DNA from: Spirochaetia bacterium
Lineage (GTDB): Bacteria; Spirochaetota; Spirochaetia; Treponematales; Breznakiellaceae
Direction of reading: 5' to 3'
DNA: 48,837 bases
Assembly: GCA_025997655.1 (NCBI GenBank)
Contig: BNUW01000002.1
Span: forward strand, 1 to 48,837
Both the position numbers and the translations under genes were made by a program. This document shows positions 1 to 8,325 of this stretch, piece after piece; position 1 is the first letter of the stretch; each line of letters begins with the position of its first letter. Below the pieces are notes generated by a model. It saw only the letters and a program-made list of their open reading frames with translations, did not search any database and was not told where the DNA came from.

Positions 1-1213
1 TGTTCGCCATTTCCGTGGTATAAGCCTTGGTCATGGGGGTAAAGAAACCCGCGAGTTTCGCGTACTTCTTTTTATCCTCCACAATATCGCCCTTTTGGTC
101 GGGGTGGGCTTCGGAAAAATCTTCCAGCACTTCCTTGAGGTCCACGAAACGGGCGGTTTCGTAGAGCAGGGAGCGCCCCGCTTCGATGGCAACCTTCATT
201 TCGGTAAGCATTTCGAACACCGCCGGCAGGGTCCGCACCGGGGCGTCAAACTGGATACGCTTGGCCGCGTAACGGTCCGCCTCCCGGTAAGCCGCTTCGG
301 CAATGCCCACCGCCTGGGCGGCAATGCCGAGACGGGCGTTGTTCATCAGCCACATGGTGTACTTGGTGAGCCCCCGTTGGCGCTCCCCCACTAATTCTGC
401 GGGGGCCCTGTTGAATTGCAATTCGCAGGTGGGGGAACCGTGGATGCCCAGCTTGTGTTCCAGGCGGCGGATGATCATTTTGTCGTCACGCTCGTAGAGG
501 AAGAAGGAAAGTCCCCGTGCGCCCTTGGCTTTTTCTTCGCTGCGGGCCAGAACCAGACCGACGGTACCGCAGCCGTTGGTGATAAAGCGTTTTACCCCGC
601 TAAGGTACCACTTTCCATCATCCCCCTGCACCGCCTTGAGGTTTACCGCTTGCAAGTCGCTCCCCGCATCGGGTTCGGTTAGTATCATTGAGGAGTCCCA
701 TTCGCCGGAACAGAGCTTGGGCAATACCCTTTGTTTCTGTTCCTCGGAGGCAAACTTGTTGATGGTCTCGGCGATGTCCTGCTGGAGGCCGAAGTTAAGG
801 GAGGAACCATCGGCGCGGGAAAGAAGCTCCGAGGCGATGCACAGTATCGTTGAGGGCATATTGAGCCCGCCGTAGCGCCGGGGAATGCAGAAGCCCATGA
901 GGTCCGCCTGGGCAAACATATCCATGGCTTTTTGGGTGGCGGGGTTCAGCCGCACCTGGTTTGTGGTGAGGTCCAGCACCGGGCCTTCCTCGTCAACCCT
1001 GGGGGCGTTGGGGGCAATGAACTCGCCGCAGATTTCCCCGATGATGCCCAGGACTTTCTTGTAGGAATCCCTGGCGTCCGCCGCATCCTTGGGTGCGTAG
1101 GGAAAGTGCTGCGCTTGGGTGAACTCCTCTTCCTTAAAGCGGATGATCCGATCCAGGTCCAGGTGTTCCAGGTGAAAGAGAATGTCCTCGTTATCGTTTA
1201 AAAAGTTTTCCAT
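1..1213 (-). CDS. Acyl-CoA dehydrogenase (C-terminus beyond window edge)
   Basis: Flavoprotein that would oxidise an acyl-CoA and pass electrons to the ETF encoded just upstream. The visible 404 residues begin MENFLNDNEDILFHLEHLDL and include the family's substrate/FAD regions: LTEPDAGSDL, then a G-rich middle domain, SGVKRFITNG, and the helical part around YTMWLMNNARLGIAAQAVGI. The short acidic N-terminal extension with NDNEDILFHLE resembles the long (about 560-600 residue) DmdC/AidB-like subgroup rather than the 380-residue enzymes, so roughly a third of the protein probably lies outside. The start is at 1213, with only a weak GAGGAGC-type ribosome site before it. It is 12 bases downstream of etfA on the same strand, so an etfB-etfA-acd operon is likely. 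Substrate is not readable from sequence. Confidence 0.9.
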   Translation of the reverse strand, partial: MENFLNDNEDILFHLEHLDLDRIIRFKEEEFTQAQHFPYAPKDAADARDSYKKVLGIIGEICGEFIAPNAPRVDEEGPVLDLTTNQVRLNPATQKAMDMFAQADLMGFCIPRRYGGLNMPSTILCIASELLSRADGSSLNFGLQQDIAETINKFASEEQKQRVLPKLCSGEWDSSMILTEPDAGSDLQAVNLKAVQGDDGKWYLSGVKRFITNGCGTVGLVLARSEEKAKGARGLSFFLYERDDKMIIRRLEHKLGIHGSPTCELQFNRAPAELVGERQRGLTKYTMWLMNNARLGIAAQAVGIAEAAYREADRYAAKRIQFDAPVRTLPAVFEMLTEMKVAIEAGRSLLYETARFVDLKEVLEDFSEAHPDQKGDIVEDKKKYAKLAGFFTPMTKAYTTEMAN

Positions 1214-1225
1214 ATATATGCTCCT

Positions 1226-2239
1226 CTAAACCCTGGCCTTATAGGCCTTGATCATCCGGGGGATCACGTCAAAAAGGTCCCCCACAATGCCGTACTGGGC
1301 GATACTGAGAATCGGCGCTTCCGGGTCCGTGTTGATGGCGATGATCCGCGCCGAGCCGTCCATGCCCGCCCGATGCTGAATGGCCCCGGAAATACCGCAG
1401 GCAATGTAAAGCTTGGGCCGCACCGTGGTCCCGGTCTGCCCCACCTGGTGGTCTTTGCCGATAAAGCCCGCGTCCACCGCCGCACGGGACGCCCCCACCT
1501 CGGCGCCGATGGTAATCGCCAGATCCCGGATAAGCTGAAACTTTTCCCTGCTCCCCACGCCGAAGCCCCCCGCAACAATGATGTTCGCGCCCTTGAGGTT
1601 CACCGTCTTTTCTTCCAGTACCCGGTCGATAATCTCCGACGGGAAATCGGCGGCGCCGAGGCTCGCGGGAACCTTCACGATATTTGCCTGCCGGGAACTG
1701 TCCGCTTTGTTCATCCGCATCACCCCTTCCCGGACCGTGGACATTTGCGGCTTCTTCTCCGGGCACACGATGGTAGCAATGATGTTGCCGCCGAATGCGG
1801 GCCGGATCTGGTAGAGGATGTTTTTATATTCCGTCTCCCCCTGCTTATGATCCCCGATCTGGAGATCCGTACAGTCTGCGGTGAGCCCCACCTTAAGGTA
1901 AGACGCCACCCGGGGCGCCAGGTCCCGGCCGGTGGTGGTTGCGCCATAAAGGACGATTTGCGGTTTGTAGTCCCCGATAACCTGTATCATCAGCTTAGTG
2001 TAGGGGATTGGGGTGTAATGTTTGAGCTTGGGCTCCTCATAAAGGTAGACCGTGTCCGCCCCGAGGCTCGCCAGCCGGGGGACCTCCTGGGCAACCTTCT
2101 CGCCAAAAAGAGCGGCGCTGACGCCAACCCCCAATTTGTCCGCCAGTTCACGGGCTTTGGAAACCAGTTCCAGGCTCACCTCCGCCAGCTTCCCGCTATC
2201 CTGCTGAATATATACCATTACGCTTGAATCATTACTCAT
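1226..2239 (-). CDS. etfA: Electron transfer flavoprotein, alpha subunit
   Basis: FAD-binding subunit of the heterodimeric electron transfer flavoprotein; 337 residues, normal for the family. The C-terminal FAD domain is intact: GANIIVAGGFGVGS near residue 217, then GQTGTTVRPKLYIACGISG and QHRAGM. The N-terminal half carries the Rossmann-like ETF domain (LYGATTTGRDLAPRVA). The start is supported by AGGAG ahead of the ATG at 2239. It lies between etfB and the acyl-CoA dehydrogenase with gaps of 24 and 12 bases, so the three are almost certainly co-transcribed and form one electron transfer module in the cytoplasm. Confidence 0.97.
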   Translation of the reverse strand: MSNDSSVMVYIQQDSGKLAEVSLELVSKARELADKLGVGVSAALFGEKVAQEVPRLASLGADTVYLYEEPKLKHYTPIPYTKLMIQVIGDYKPQIVLYGATTTGRDLAPRVASYLKVGLTADCTDLQIGDHKQGETEYKNILYQIRPAFGGNIIATIVCPEKKPQMSTVREGVMRMNKADSSRQANIVKVPASLGAADFPSEIIDRVLEEKTVNLKGANIIVAGGFGVGSREKFQLIRDLAITIGAEVGASRAAVDAGFIGKDHQVGQTGTTVRPKLYIACGISGAIQHRAGMDGSARIIAINTDPEAPILSIAQYGIVGDLFDVIPRMIKAYKARV

Positions 2240-2263
2240 GTATATTGCTCCTGTTACCGGGCC

Positions 2264-3094
2264 TTAACCCAGGGTGTGGTCGGCGATGAGTTCGTGGACC
2301 AGTTCCGTAATCCCCTGCTCGCTGGGCAGGATGTACTTGATTTCCCCTGCGGTCAGGACCACCGAATTGATGGTCTTAACCTTGGTGGGGGACCCGGCGA
2401 GGCCGCACTGGTTGGGATCAGCCTTGATCGCCGGAATATCCCAGAGCGCCAGGGCCGAACCGCCCACCGCCGGGACCGCGTTCTTGTGGGTCATAAGCCG
2501 CTTGGCAGAAGCAGGCCGGGGCGCCTCCCCTTCATCGGTAAAGGTAAGCAGCACGGGGAATTTGGCCTTCACCTTCTCCCAGCCGCCCTCAATGGAACGC
2601 ACCGCGGTGATTTCCTTCTTCGCGCTTTCCACCTGCTCAACCTTGGAAACGCAGGTAATTTGGTTAATCCCCAGCTTTTCGGCAGTTTGAGGGCCCACCT
2701 GGGCGGTATCCCCATCAATGGCCTGCCTGCCGCAGAAAACTAGGTCGCAGGCGCCAAGGCGCTGGATGGCGCACTTAAGGGCGTAGGAAGTGGCCAGGGT
2801 ATCCGCACCGGCAAAACCCCGGTCGGACACCAGGGCGGTAAAGTCCGCGCCCCGGTAGAGACATTCCTTCAGGACCGCCGCCGCCGCCGGGGGCCCCATG
2901 GAGATCACGCTCACCTTAGTACCGGGAAATTGGTCCTTGAGCAGCAACGCCGCCTCAAGCCCGTAAAGGTCCTCGGGATTAAATATTGCCGGCAGGGCGG
3001 CGCGGTTAACTGTACCGTCTTCCTTCATAGCCTGACCGGTGATATTTTGGGTGTCCGGAACTTGCTTAACCAAAACGATGATATTCAAACCCAT
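2264..3094 (-). CDS. etfB: Electron transfer flavoprotein, beta subunit
   Basis: Beta subunit of ETF, 276 residues, slightly longer than the usual 250-260. Family features seen are the N-terminal IIVLVKQVPDT, the central SYALKCAIQRLGACDLVFCG with DGDTAQVGPQTAEKLG (AMP/FAD site), and an acidic-aromatic C-terminus. The start at 3094 has GAGGAG eight bases upstream. It is first in the etfB-etfA-acyl-CoA dehydrogenase operon and has a good sigma70-type promoter directly in front (3112-3140). Confidence 0.97.
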   Translation of the reverse strand: MGLNIIVLVKQVPDTQNITGQAMKEDGTVNRAALPAIFNPEDLYGLEAALLLKDQFPGTKVSVISMGPPAAAAVLKECLYRGADFTALVSDRGFAGADTLATSYALKCAIQRLGACDLVFCGRQAIDGDTAQVGPQTAEKLGINQITCVSKVEQVESAKKEITAVRSIEGGWEKVKAKFPVLLTFTDEGEAPRPASAKRLMTHKNAVPAVGGSALALWDIPAIKADPNQCGLAGSPTKVKTINSVVLTAGEIKYILPSEQGITELVHELIADHTLG

Positions 3095-3111
3095 GTATTC
3101 TCCTCAATAAG

Positions 3112-3140
3112 ATCATACCCAGAATTGAGAGATTTTGCAA
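3112..3140 (-). promoter_or_regulatory. Promoter of etfB operon
   Basis: On the minus strand TTGCAA, a 17-base spacer and TATGAT lie just before the etfB start; the expected transcript begins about 12 bases before the ATG and still contains the GAGGAG site. Predicted from spacing and match only. Confidence 0.6.
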
Positions 3141-3168
3141 GACACTTTTGGGAATTTTGTCATTATCC

Positions 3169-3197
3169 CTGATCGCTTTTACCTTTCCTTGTATAAT
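3169..3197 (+). promoter_or_regulatory. Possible promoter of the barrel-protein gene
   Basis: A perfect TATAAT (3192-3197) stands 30 bases before the ATG at 3228, with only a poor -35 (CTGATC) at 17-base spacing. No Shine-Dalgarno sequence is visible before the ATG. Confidence 0.4.
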
Positions 3198-3227
3198 CTT
3201 TCAAAAAGATATAATTTATTGTAACCA

Positions 3228-4283
3228 ATGATCTTCACACCCCCTGCTTTCCGGAAACAATGTCTTATTGCCCTCTGTATGCTGCTCTGCGTTCAGTCCG
3301 GTTTTGGCATTGATCTGCCGGGCAGCCAAAGGGATTACGCCAAGGGGCCGCTTTTCGGTAAAAACCTGTATATACCCTATTTGATTCATTATAATTTTCC
3401 TTCCCTGCCGGCACGAAGCGGTGAACAATACGATTTACGCTATCACATCTCGACGTACTTTGTTCAGGACATACGCTATGTGGAACACAACCCGCTTCCC
3501 CCCGACGGTGTGCGGACCTATGATAAAGCAAACGTTGAGCGGGACTATGAAAGTACCGTTGTCGAGGCGGGCGTTTCTTTTAATCCACTACAGAAATTGC
3601 AAGTTGGTTTGGATATGCGGCTCATCGCCTATTACGCCGGTTTTGGGGATCCTGTTGTGGAAGGTTTTCACCGGACATTTCATTTCCCCAACGGAGGAAG
3701 GGAGTACTTTTTACACAATCAACTCTATATCAATATTCCCACCAACGGGGGCCTTCCCTTGTTCCTTGATGAAAATACCGTTTCCTTTGGGGATATTGAC
3801 CTCTGGTCGAAGATGACCTTTTTTGAAATTCCCCGCCTTTCCCTCGCCTTTCTTGGAGCGTTCAAGGTACCCACCGGCAGACTCGATACCTTGAGCGGTA
3901 CCGGTTACCCTGATGTGGGCTTTGGTCTGCTTTCGGATATACGGGCATGGTGGTTTCTGAGCTTTTACGCCCAAGCAGGGGTGGTATTGCCCCTTGACCT
4001 GAAGTCAAACCCGATGTTCAACGGATTGGCGGGCGTGGAAATCCATCCATGGAATGTCTTTTCATTCAACCTCCAGATGAACATAAAGACCTCCCCCATT
4101 TCCGGCAGCGCCTTTTATTCCCGGCCGCAAACCAATCTACTGATAGGCTTTACCGCCCGGACTAAAAACCGTGATTTCAACTGGCAATTTTATTTTGAAG
4201 AGGATCCCTTCACCAATCAAGGTACGGATATCACCTTTAATCTTATGTTTTCCCATACGCTGCACGCCGCTTCCAGACAATAA
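3228..4283 (+). CDS. Probable outer-membrane beta-barrel protein (DUF3187-like)
   Basis: A 351-residue protein with a clear export signal (RKQCLIALCMLLCVQSGFG, cleavage near residue 27) and then alternating hydrophobic/polar strands rich in Phe, Tyr and Trp, ending in a C-terminal Phe/His-rich strand (LMFSHTL), as expected for a barrel in the outer membrane. The mid-protein pattern (GDIDLWSKMTFFE, LGAFKVPTGRLDTLSGTGYP, DVGFGL) resembles the DUF3187 family. Function unknown; a channel or lipid/outer-membrane role is a guess. It is a single gene, divergent from etfB and convergent with the sugar kinase, whose stop is 17 bases away. The start lacks a visible ribosome site. Confidence 0.75.
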   Translation: MIFTPPAFRKQCLIALCMLLCVQSGFGIDLPGSQRDYAKGPLFGKNLYIPYLIHYNFPSLPARSGEQYDLRYHISTYFVQDIRYVEHNPLPPDGVRTYDKANVERDYESTVVEAGVSFNPLQKLQVGLDMRLIAYYAGFGDPVVEGFHRTFHFPNGGREYFLHNQLYINIPTNGGLPLFLDENTVSFGDIDLWSKMTFFEIPRLSLAFLGAFKVPTGRLDTLSGTGYPDVGFGLLSDIRAWWFLSFYAQAGVVLPLDLKSNPMFNGLAGVEIHPWNVFSFNLQMNIKTSPISGSAFYSRPQTNLLIGFTARTKNRDFNWQFYFEEDPFTNQGTDITFNLMFSHTLHAASRQ

Positions 4284-4300
4284 TGCCGCCCCCGGTGATC

Positions 4301-5428
4301 CTACCGCTGAATCCGCGCGGACCCGCCTGAGGCAAAGGCTTCCACCTGATCGAGGCTCACCATGGAGGTGTCACCGGGTGTGGTGGTGAGCAGTGCGCCG
4401 TGAGCCCAGCCCAAACGGAGGCTATCCTCGGGGGATTTGCCCATAAGGAGACCGTAGAAGAGCCCCGCCGCAAAGCCGTCCCCGCCGCCGACCCGGTCGT
4501 ATACATCCAGTTCGCAGGTGGGGGCCTGGTAGTTCTTGCCATCCAGAACGAGCACCGCAGACCAGGAATGGCGGTTGGTGGAATGGACCTCCCGCAGGGT
4601 GGTGGCCACCGCCTTGATATTGGGGAAGTCCTTCGTCACACCTTCAATCATGCCGAAGAAACTGGAAGGGTCGAGTTTACCCTTCGATTCCACATCCTGG
4701 CCTTTAAGCCCCAAGCCCTTTTGCAAATCTTCTTCATTGCCCACCAGCACATCCACATAGCTTACGATTTTGCGGAGGGTCTTTGCCGCCCCCTCGCCGG
4801 CCTGGGCCGCACTCAGCCCCTGTTCCGCTGCGGCCACCGCCCAGAGCTTGGCTCGGTAGTTCAAGTCAAAGGAAACGATGGCCCCGGCTTTTTTGGCGGC
4901 CTGCATGGCCTCGATCACCAGTTCGGAAGTGGTGGGGGATAGTGCTGAGAAAATGCCTCCGGAATGGAACCACCTGATACCGGGAACGCCCTTGGTTCCG
5001 GCAAAAATTGTATCCCAGTCGAAGCTGCCCGGCTTGAGCAGTTGGGCCGCCTCGTTGGCCCGGTTGTAGAACACCACCGGCGCACGCACCCCCTGGCCAC
5101 GGTCGCTCCACACAATAGCCATGTTGGGCCCCCGGACTCCGTCGGAGGTGAAGCGTTGGTAATAGGCTTTCACCCCCGCCTTTTGTACCGCGTACTCAAT
5201 CCGCCGCCCGATAGGATAATCCACCATTGCGCTGGCAATGGCGGTCCGCTGCCCAAAACAGGTGGACAGGTTGGCAGCAACATTGTACTCGCCCCCGGAA
5301 ACATGGAGGGCATACTCGTTCGCCTCCGCAAAGGGGATGATCCCCGGATCAAGCCGGGTAACCAGCGCGCCTAAGGCAAGTAAGTCGTGGGTTGCTCCCG
5401 TCGCAGCGGGGATTTGTAAATTAGCCAT
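4301..5428 (-). CDS. PfkB-family sugar (acid) kinase, KdgK-like
   Basis: ATP-dependent sugar kinase of the ribokinase/PfkB family, 375 residues. Seen: an N-terminal substrate-side GGEYNVAANL motif near residue 50, a conserved SFDLNYRAKLW, and the C-terminal catalytic anion-hole motif DRVGGGDGFAAGL (the Asp in GGGDGF is the base). Overall pattern is closest to 2-keto-3-deoxygluconate kinases. It is the last gene of the uxuB-larA-gnd cluster, separated from gnd by a 126-base palindromic spacer. In that context it could phosphorylate KDG or, if the cluster forms one linear route, gluconate; sequence alone does not decide. The start is supported by AGGAGG thirteen bases before the ATG. Confidence 0.85.
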   Translation of the reverse strand: MANLQIPAATGATHDLLALGALVTRLDPGIIPFAEANEYALHVSGGEYNVAANLSTCFGQRTAIASAMVDYPIGRRIEYAVQKAGVKAYYQRFTSDGVRGPNMAIVWSDRGQGVRAPVVFYNRANEAAQLLKPGSFDWDTIFAGTKGVPGIRWFHSGGIFSALSPTTSELVIEAMQAAKKAGAIVSFDLNYRAKLWAVAAAEQGLSAAQAGEGAAKTLRKIVSYVDVLVGNEEDLQKGLGLKGQDVESKGKLDPSSFFGMIEGVTKDFPNIKAVATTLREVHSTNRHSWSAVLVLDGKNYQAPTCELDVYDRVGGGDGFAAGLFYGLLMGKSPEDSLRLGWAHGALLTTTPGDTSMVSLDQVEAFASGGSARIQR

Positions 5429-5465
5429 ACTATTTCTTTTCCTCCTATAAAATTATGGAAGAATT

Positions 5466-5543
5466 AACCGCAGAGTTCGCGGAGAACGCAGAGAATAATA
5501 AAATTCTATTTTCCTCTCTGCGCACTCTGTGCCCTCTGCGGTT
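5466..5543. repeat. Inverted repeat built of CGCAGAG-type units
   Basis: Arms AACCGCAGAG (5466-5475) and CTCTGCGGTT (5534-5543) are perfect complements. Inside each arm are two more degenerate copies of a 9-base unit (GCGGAGAAC, GCAGAGAA and, opposite, CTCTCTGCG, CACTCTGTG). It fills the gap between gnd and the kinase and can fold into a long imperfect hairpin, so it may act as a processing signal or weak terminator. Confidence 0.8.
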
Positions 5544-5554
5544 TTTCTTCTTCA

Positions 5555-7003
5555 TTAAACAGTATAAGTCGTCGCGCTTGTTGATCCCCCATGCCCCGTC
5601 CAGTTCGTGTGAAAAAATTCGCCGCGTGGTTTGTCCACCCGCTCGTAGGTGTGTGCGCCGAAGTAATCCCGCTGGGCCTGGAGTAGGTTCGCCGGGAGCC
5701 GTTCGCTGCGGTAGCCGTCAAAGTAGGCCAGGGCAGCGCTCAGTGCGGGGACGGGGACGCCGTAGGTCACCGCCGCCGCCACTATCCGGCGCCAGGAGGC
5801 CTGGGCGTCCTCAAGAACCGAAGTAAAGAAGGGGTCCAGGAGCAAATTTTCCAGGTCCGGCTTTTTGTCAAAGGCTTCCTTGATTTTCCCCAGGAAGCTT
5901 GAGCGGATGATGCAGCCGCCCCGCCACATCAGGGCGATACCGCCGTTGTTCAGGTTCCACTTGTATTCCGCAGCGGCTTCCCGCATTAAGAGATAGCCCT
6001 GGGCATAGGAAACCACCTTGGCGGCGTAGAGGGCCTTCCGTAAATCAAGGAGACAGGCTTTGACGTCCACGGGTTTGGTAAGCGCAGGGCCGGAAAATAC
6101 TTTTGATGCCCGGACCCGCTCGTCCTTCGCCGCAGAAAGGCAGCGGCTGAACACCGCTTCGCCGATCAGGGTCAGGGGCACCCCGTGCTCCAGGGCCGCG
6201 ATGCCGGTCCACTTGCCGGTTCCCTTCTGTCCGGCGGTGTCGAGGATCTTTTCCGCCAAAGGTTGCCCGTCGGTATCCTTGTATTTAAGGATTTCACCGG
6301 TAATTTCGATAAGATAACTGTTCAGTTCGCCCTTGTTCCATTCCTCAAAGACATTCCCCATTGTTTCGCAGGAAAGCTGCAAAATATTTTTCATGAAGTC
6401 GTAGGTTTCGCAGATAAGCTGCATGTCGCCGTACTCAATGCCGTTGTGAACCATCTTGACGAAGTGGCCCGCGCCGTTTTCCCCCACCCAGTCGCAGCAG
6501 GGCACGCCCCCGTCAACCTTGGCGGAAATAGCCTGCAAAATGGGCTTTACCAGAGGCCATGCCGCAGGGGAGCCGCCGGGCATAATTGAAGGGCCGGTCA
6601 ACGCCCCTTCCTCGCCTCCGGACACCCCGGTCCCGATATACAAAAGCCCTTTGGACTCGACATAAGCGGTCCGGCGGATCGTATCCTGATAGTTGGAATT
6701 TCCCCCGTCGATGATGATATCCCCCTTCCCGAAGACCGTCAAAAGCTGCTCAATGGTATCGTCCACCGCCTGCCCCGCCTTGACCATGATGAAAGCTTTC
6801 CGGGGCTTGCTCAGGGAAAGCGCAAATTCAGCAAGACTGCGGCAACCGGTGATTTTCTTCCCGGCGCCTCTGCCCTGGACAAAGCCGTCTACCTTGGCAG
6901 CCGTCCGGTTATAGACCGCCACCTGAAACCCCTTGCTTTCCATGTTGAGAACCAGGTTCTCGCCCATTACCGCAAGCCCGATAAGTCCAATGTCCGCACC
7001 CAT
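5555..7003 (-). CDS. gnd: 6-phosphogluconate dehydrogenase, decarboxylating
   Basis: Oxidative decarboxylation of 6-phosphogluconate to ribulose 5-phosphate. With the start at 7003 (GAGGAG eight bases upstream) the product is 482 residues, normal for the long bacterial form; an in-frame ATG at 7042 overlaps the preceding gene and is less likely. The NADP-binding GLIGLAVMGENL is at residues 6-17, followed by the family's GGNSNYQDT, GVSGGEEGALTGPSIMPGG and VKMVHNGIEYGDMQ (catalytic Lys, His, Asn), and the C-terminal HTNWTGHGG tail. It sits between the LarA-type epimerase and the kinase, an unusual place for gnd, and points to gluconate entering the pentose phosphate route. Confidence 0.97.
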   Translation of the reverse strand: MGADIGLIGLAVMGENLVLNMESKGFQVAVYNRTAAKVDGFVQGRGAGKKITGCRSLAEFALSLSKPRKAFIMVKAGQAVDDTIEQLLTVFGKGDIIIDGGNSNYQDTIRRTAYVESKGLLYIGTGVSGGEEGALTGPSIMPGGSPAAWPLVKPILQAISAKVDGGVPCCDWVGENGAGHFVKMVHNGIEYGDMQLICETYDFMKNILQLSCETMGNVFEEWNKGELNSYLIEITGEILKYKDTDGQPLAEKILDTAGQKGTGKWTGIAALEHGVPLTLIGEAVFSRCLSAAKDERVRASKVFSGPALTKPVDVKACLLDLRKALYAAKVVSYAQGYLLMREAAAEYKWNLNNGGIALMWRGGCIIRSSFLGKIKEAFDKKPDLENLLLDPFFTSVLEDAQASWRRIVAAAVTYGVPVPALSAALAYFDGYRSERLPANLLQAQRDYFGAHTYERVDKPRGEFFHTNWTGHGGSTSATTYTV

Positions 7004-7026
7004 ATATTCACTCCTCAATAGTAATC

Positions 7027-8310
7027 TTAACCCGTCGTCCACAGTCCCAGTGCGGGGTTGCTAATATAGTATATCTCTTCCCCCGCCACCGTGTTGTACC
7101 CATCCGTTAGTTTCCGGATATCGTACTGTTTTGCCGCCTCATCGTAGTGCCTATAATCAAAGGCCGCGCCCCGCACTTCATCTTCGCTCAGTTCTTTGGT
7201 GCAGTACACTATCTTGAATTTCCCGTCCGAAGAACCGTGGATGAGATGGGCCGCCGCGGACATGTTCTTTCCCAGGTCTTCCTCGGTTTCCATAAGCTGC
7301 AAAATCCGTTCCTGCCCGACATAGCCGTATTTGCGGATAAGCGCGTCATTGCCCTCGTCTTCACCGAACTTCCGCACCCCCGGGGCGAGGATAATTAGTT
7401 CTCCCCCCCAGGCAATCGCCATTTTCACCCGGTAAATAGCCTTGTTCCCCAGCCAGGCAGACTTAAACTCCCGGGGGTCAAGGTAGACCACTATCTTTTT
7501 CAGGGGCTTATCTACCTTGATAAGGTTCAATGTTTGGGAAAGGCGCACCGCCTGTTCAAAGAGGGCCCGTTCCCGGCCAATATACAAACCGCGTATTTGA
7601 GCGGCGTCAGGGGATGTTCCATCCCTCTTGGTGGTAGTAACGGTGAGCACATAGAGCAGCGGGATGTTTTTAAGGAAATGTTCCTCCGCATAATCAAACA
7701 CCTTGCGCACCGGAGAAAAATCTTTCCCCATAAGCCGTTCAATACCCCAGCGCACACTAAGCATGTGGGATGCATTGATCATGCTGTACCCGCCGCAGCC
7801 GACAAAGATATTCTTCGAATAGTTCGCCATACCAACAACTTCGTGGGGTACCACCTGTCCGACAGAAATGATACAGTCGTAGGAGGTATCCAGGATCCGT
7901 TTGTTTACCTCCACGTCGATTGCGGCGGTGGACCGGCCTTCCGATACTTCCGACACAAATGCTGCAGGCACTTCGCCTATCTTTACCACATCCTTCCGCC
8001 AATTATGGACCACCAGCTTTTCGTAGGGGATAGCCCCCTCAAAAAAGGATTCACATTCCTTCGGGCTCATGGGCTCGTGGGTACCCAGAGCGGGCATGAC
8101 ATCAACCTCTACAGTATTCTTATGACTACAGTCCTTTAGCAGTTTATAGTACATGGCGGTGATTTTTCCGGCGCCGGAATACAGGCGCGTATAATCGGGG
8201 GGTAAAAGCAGAACCTTGCGCAGCGTTTTGCCCGCAAGCGATTGTTGCAGGGCATCCATCAAGGCGCCGTCATCCAGTCCATTATCACTGCTGCCGCTTA
8301 GCAATACCAT
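7027..8310 (-). CDS. LarA-superfamily nickel-dependent racemase/epimerase
   Basis: 427-residue member of the lactate racemase (LarA, DUF2088) superfamily, which interconverts 2-hydroxy-acid epimers with a nickel-pincer cofactor. The residues that hold cofactor and act in catalysis are present: H78 in ALGTHEPM, H156 in VPHEVVG, K166 in ANYSKNIF and H182 in INASHM. Known members include lactate, malate and sugar-acid epimerases. Flanked by fructuronate reductase (makes mannonate) and gnd (uses phosphogluconate), this one most plausibly interconverts D-mannonate and D-gluconate. The cofactor-making genes larB, larC and larE are not in the window. GGGGAAG precedes the ATG. Confidence 0.85.
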   Translation of the reverse strand: MVLLSGSSDNGLDDGALMDALQQSLAGKTLRKVLLLPPDYTRLYSGAGKITAMYYKLLKDCSHKNTVEVDVMPALGTHEPMSPKECESFFEGAIPYEKLVVHNWRKDVVKIGEVPAAFVSEVSEGRSTAAIDVEVNKRILDTSYDCIISVGQVVPHEVVGMANYSKNIFVGCGGYSMINASHMLSVRWGIERLMGKDFSPVRKVFDYAEEHFLKNIPLLYVLTVTTTKRDGTSPDAAQIRGLYIGRERALFEQAVRLSQTLNLIKVDKPLKKIVVYLDPREFKSAWLGNKAIYRVKMAIAWGGELIILAPGVRKFGEDEGNDALIRKYGYVGQERILQLMETEEDLGKNMSAAAHLIHGSSDGKFKIVYCTKELSEDEVRGAAFDYRHYDEAAKQYDIRKLTDGYNTVAGEEIYYISNPALGLWTTG

Positions 8311-8325
8311 ACGCTTCCCCTAAAA

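Noticed and set aside
1373..2227. A 284-codon open frame opposite etfA
   Set aside because: Antisense shadow of a certain gene; no motif or ribosome site.
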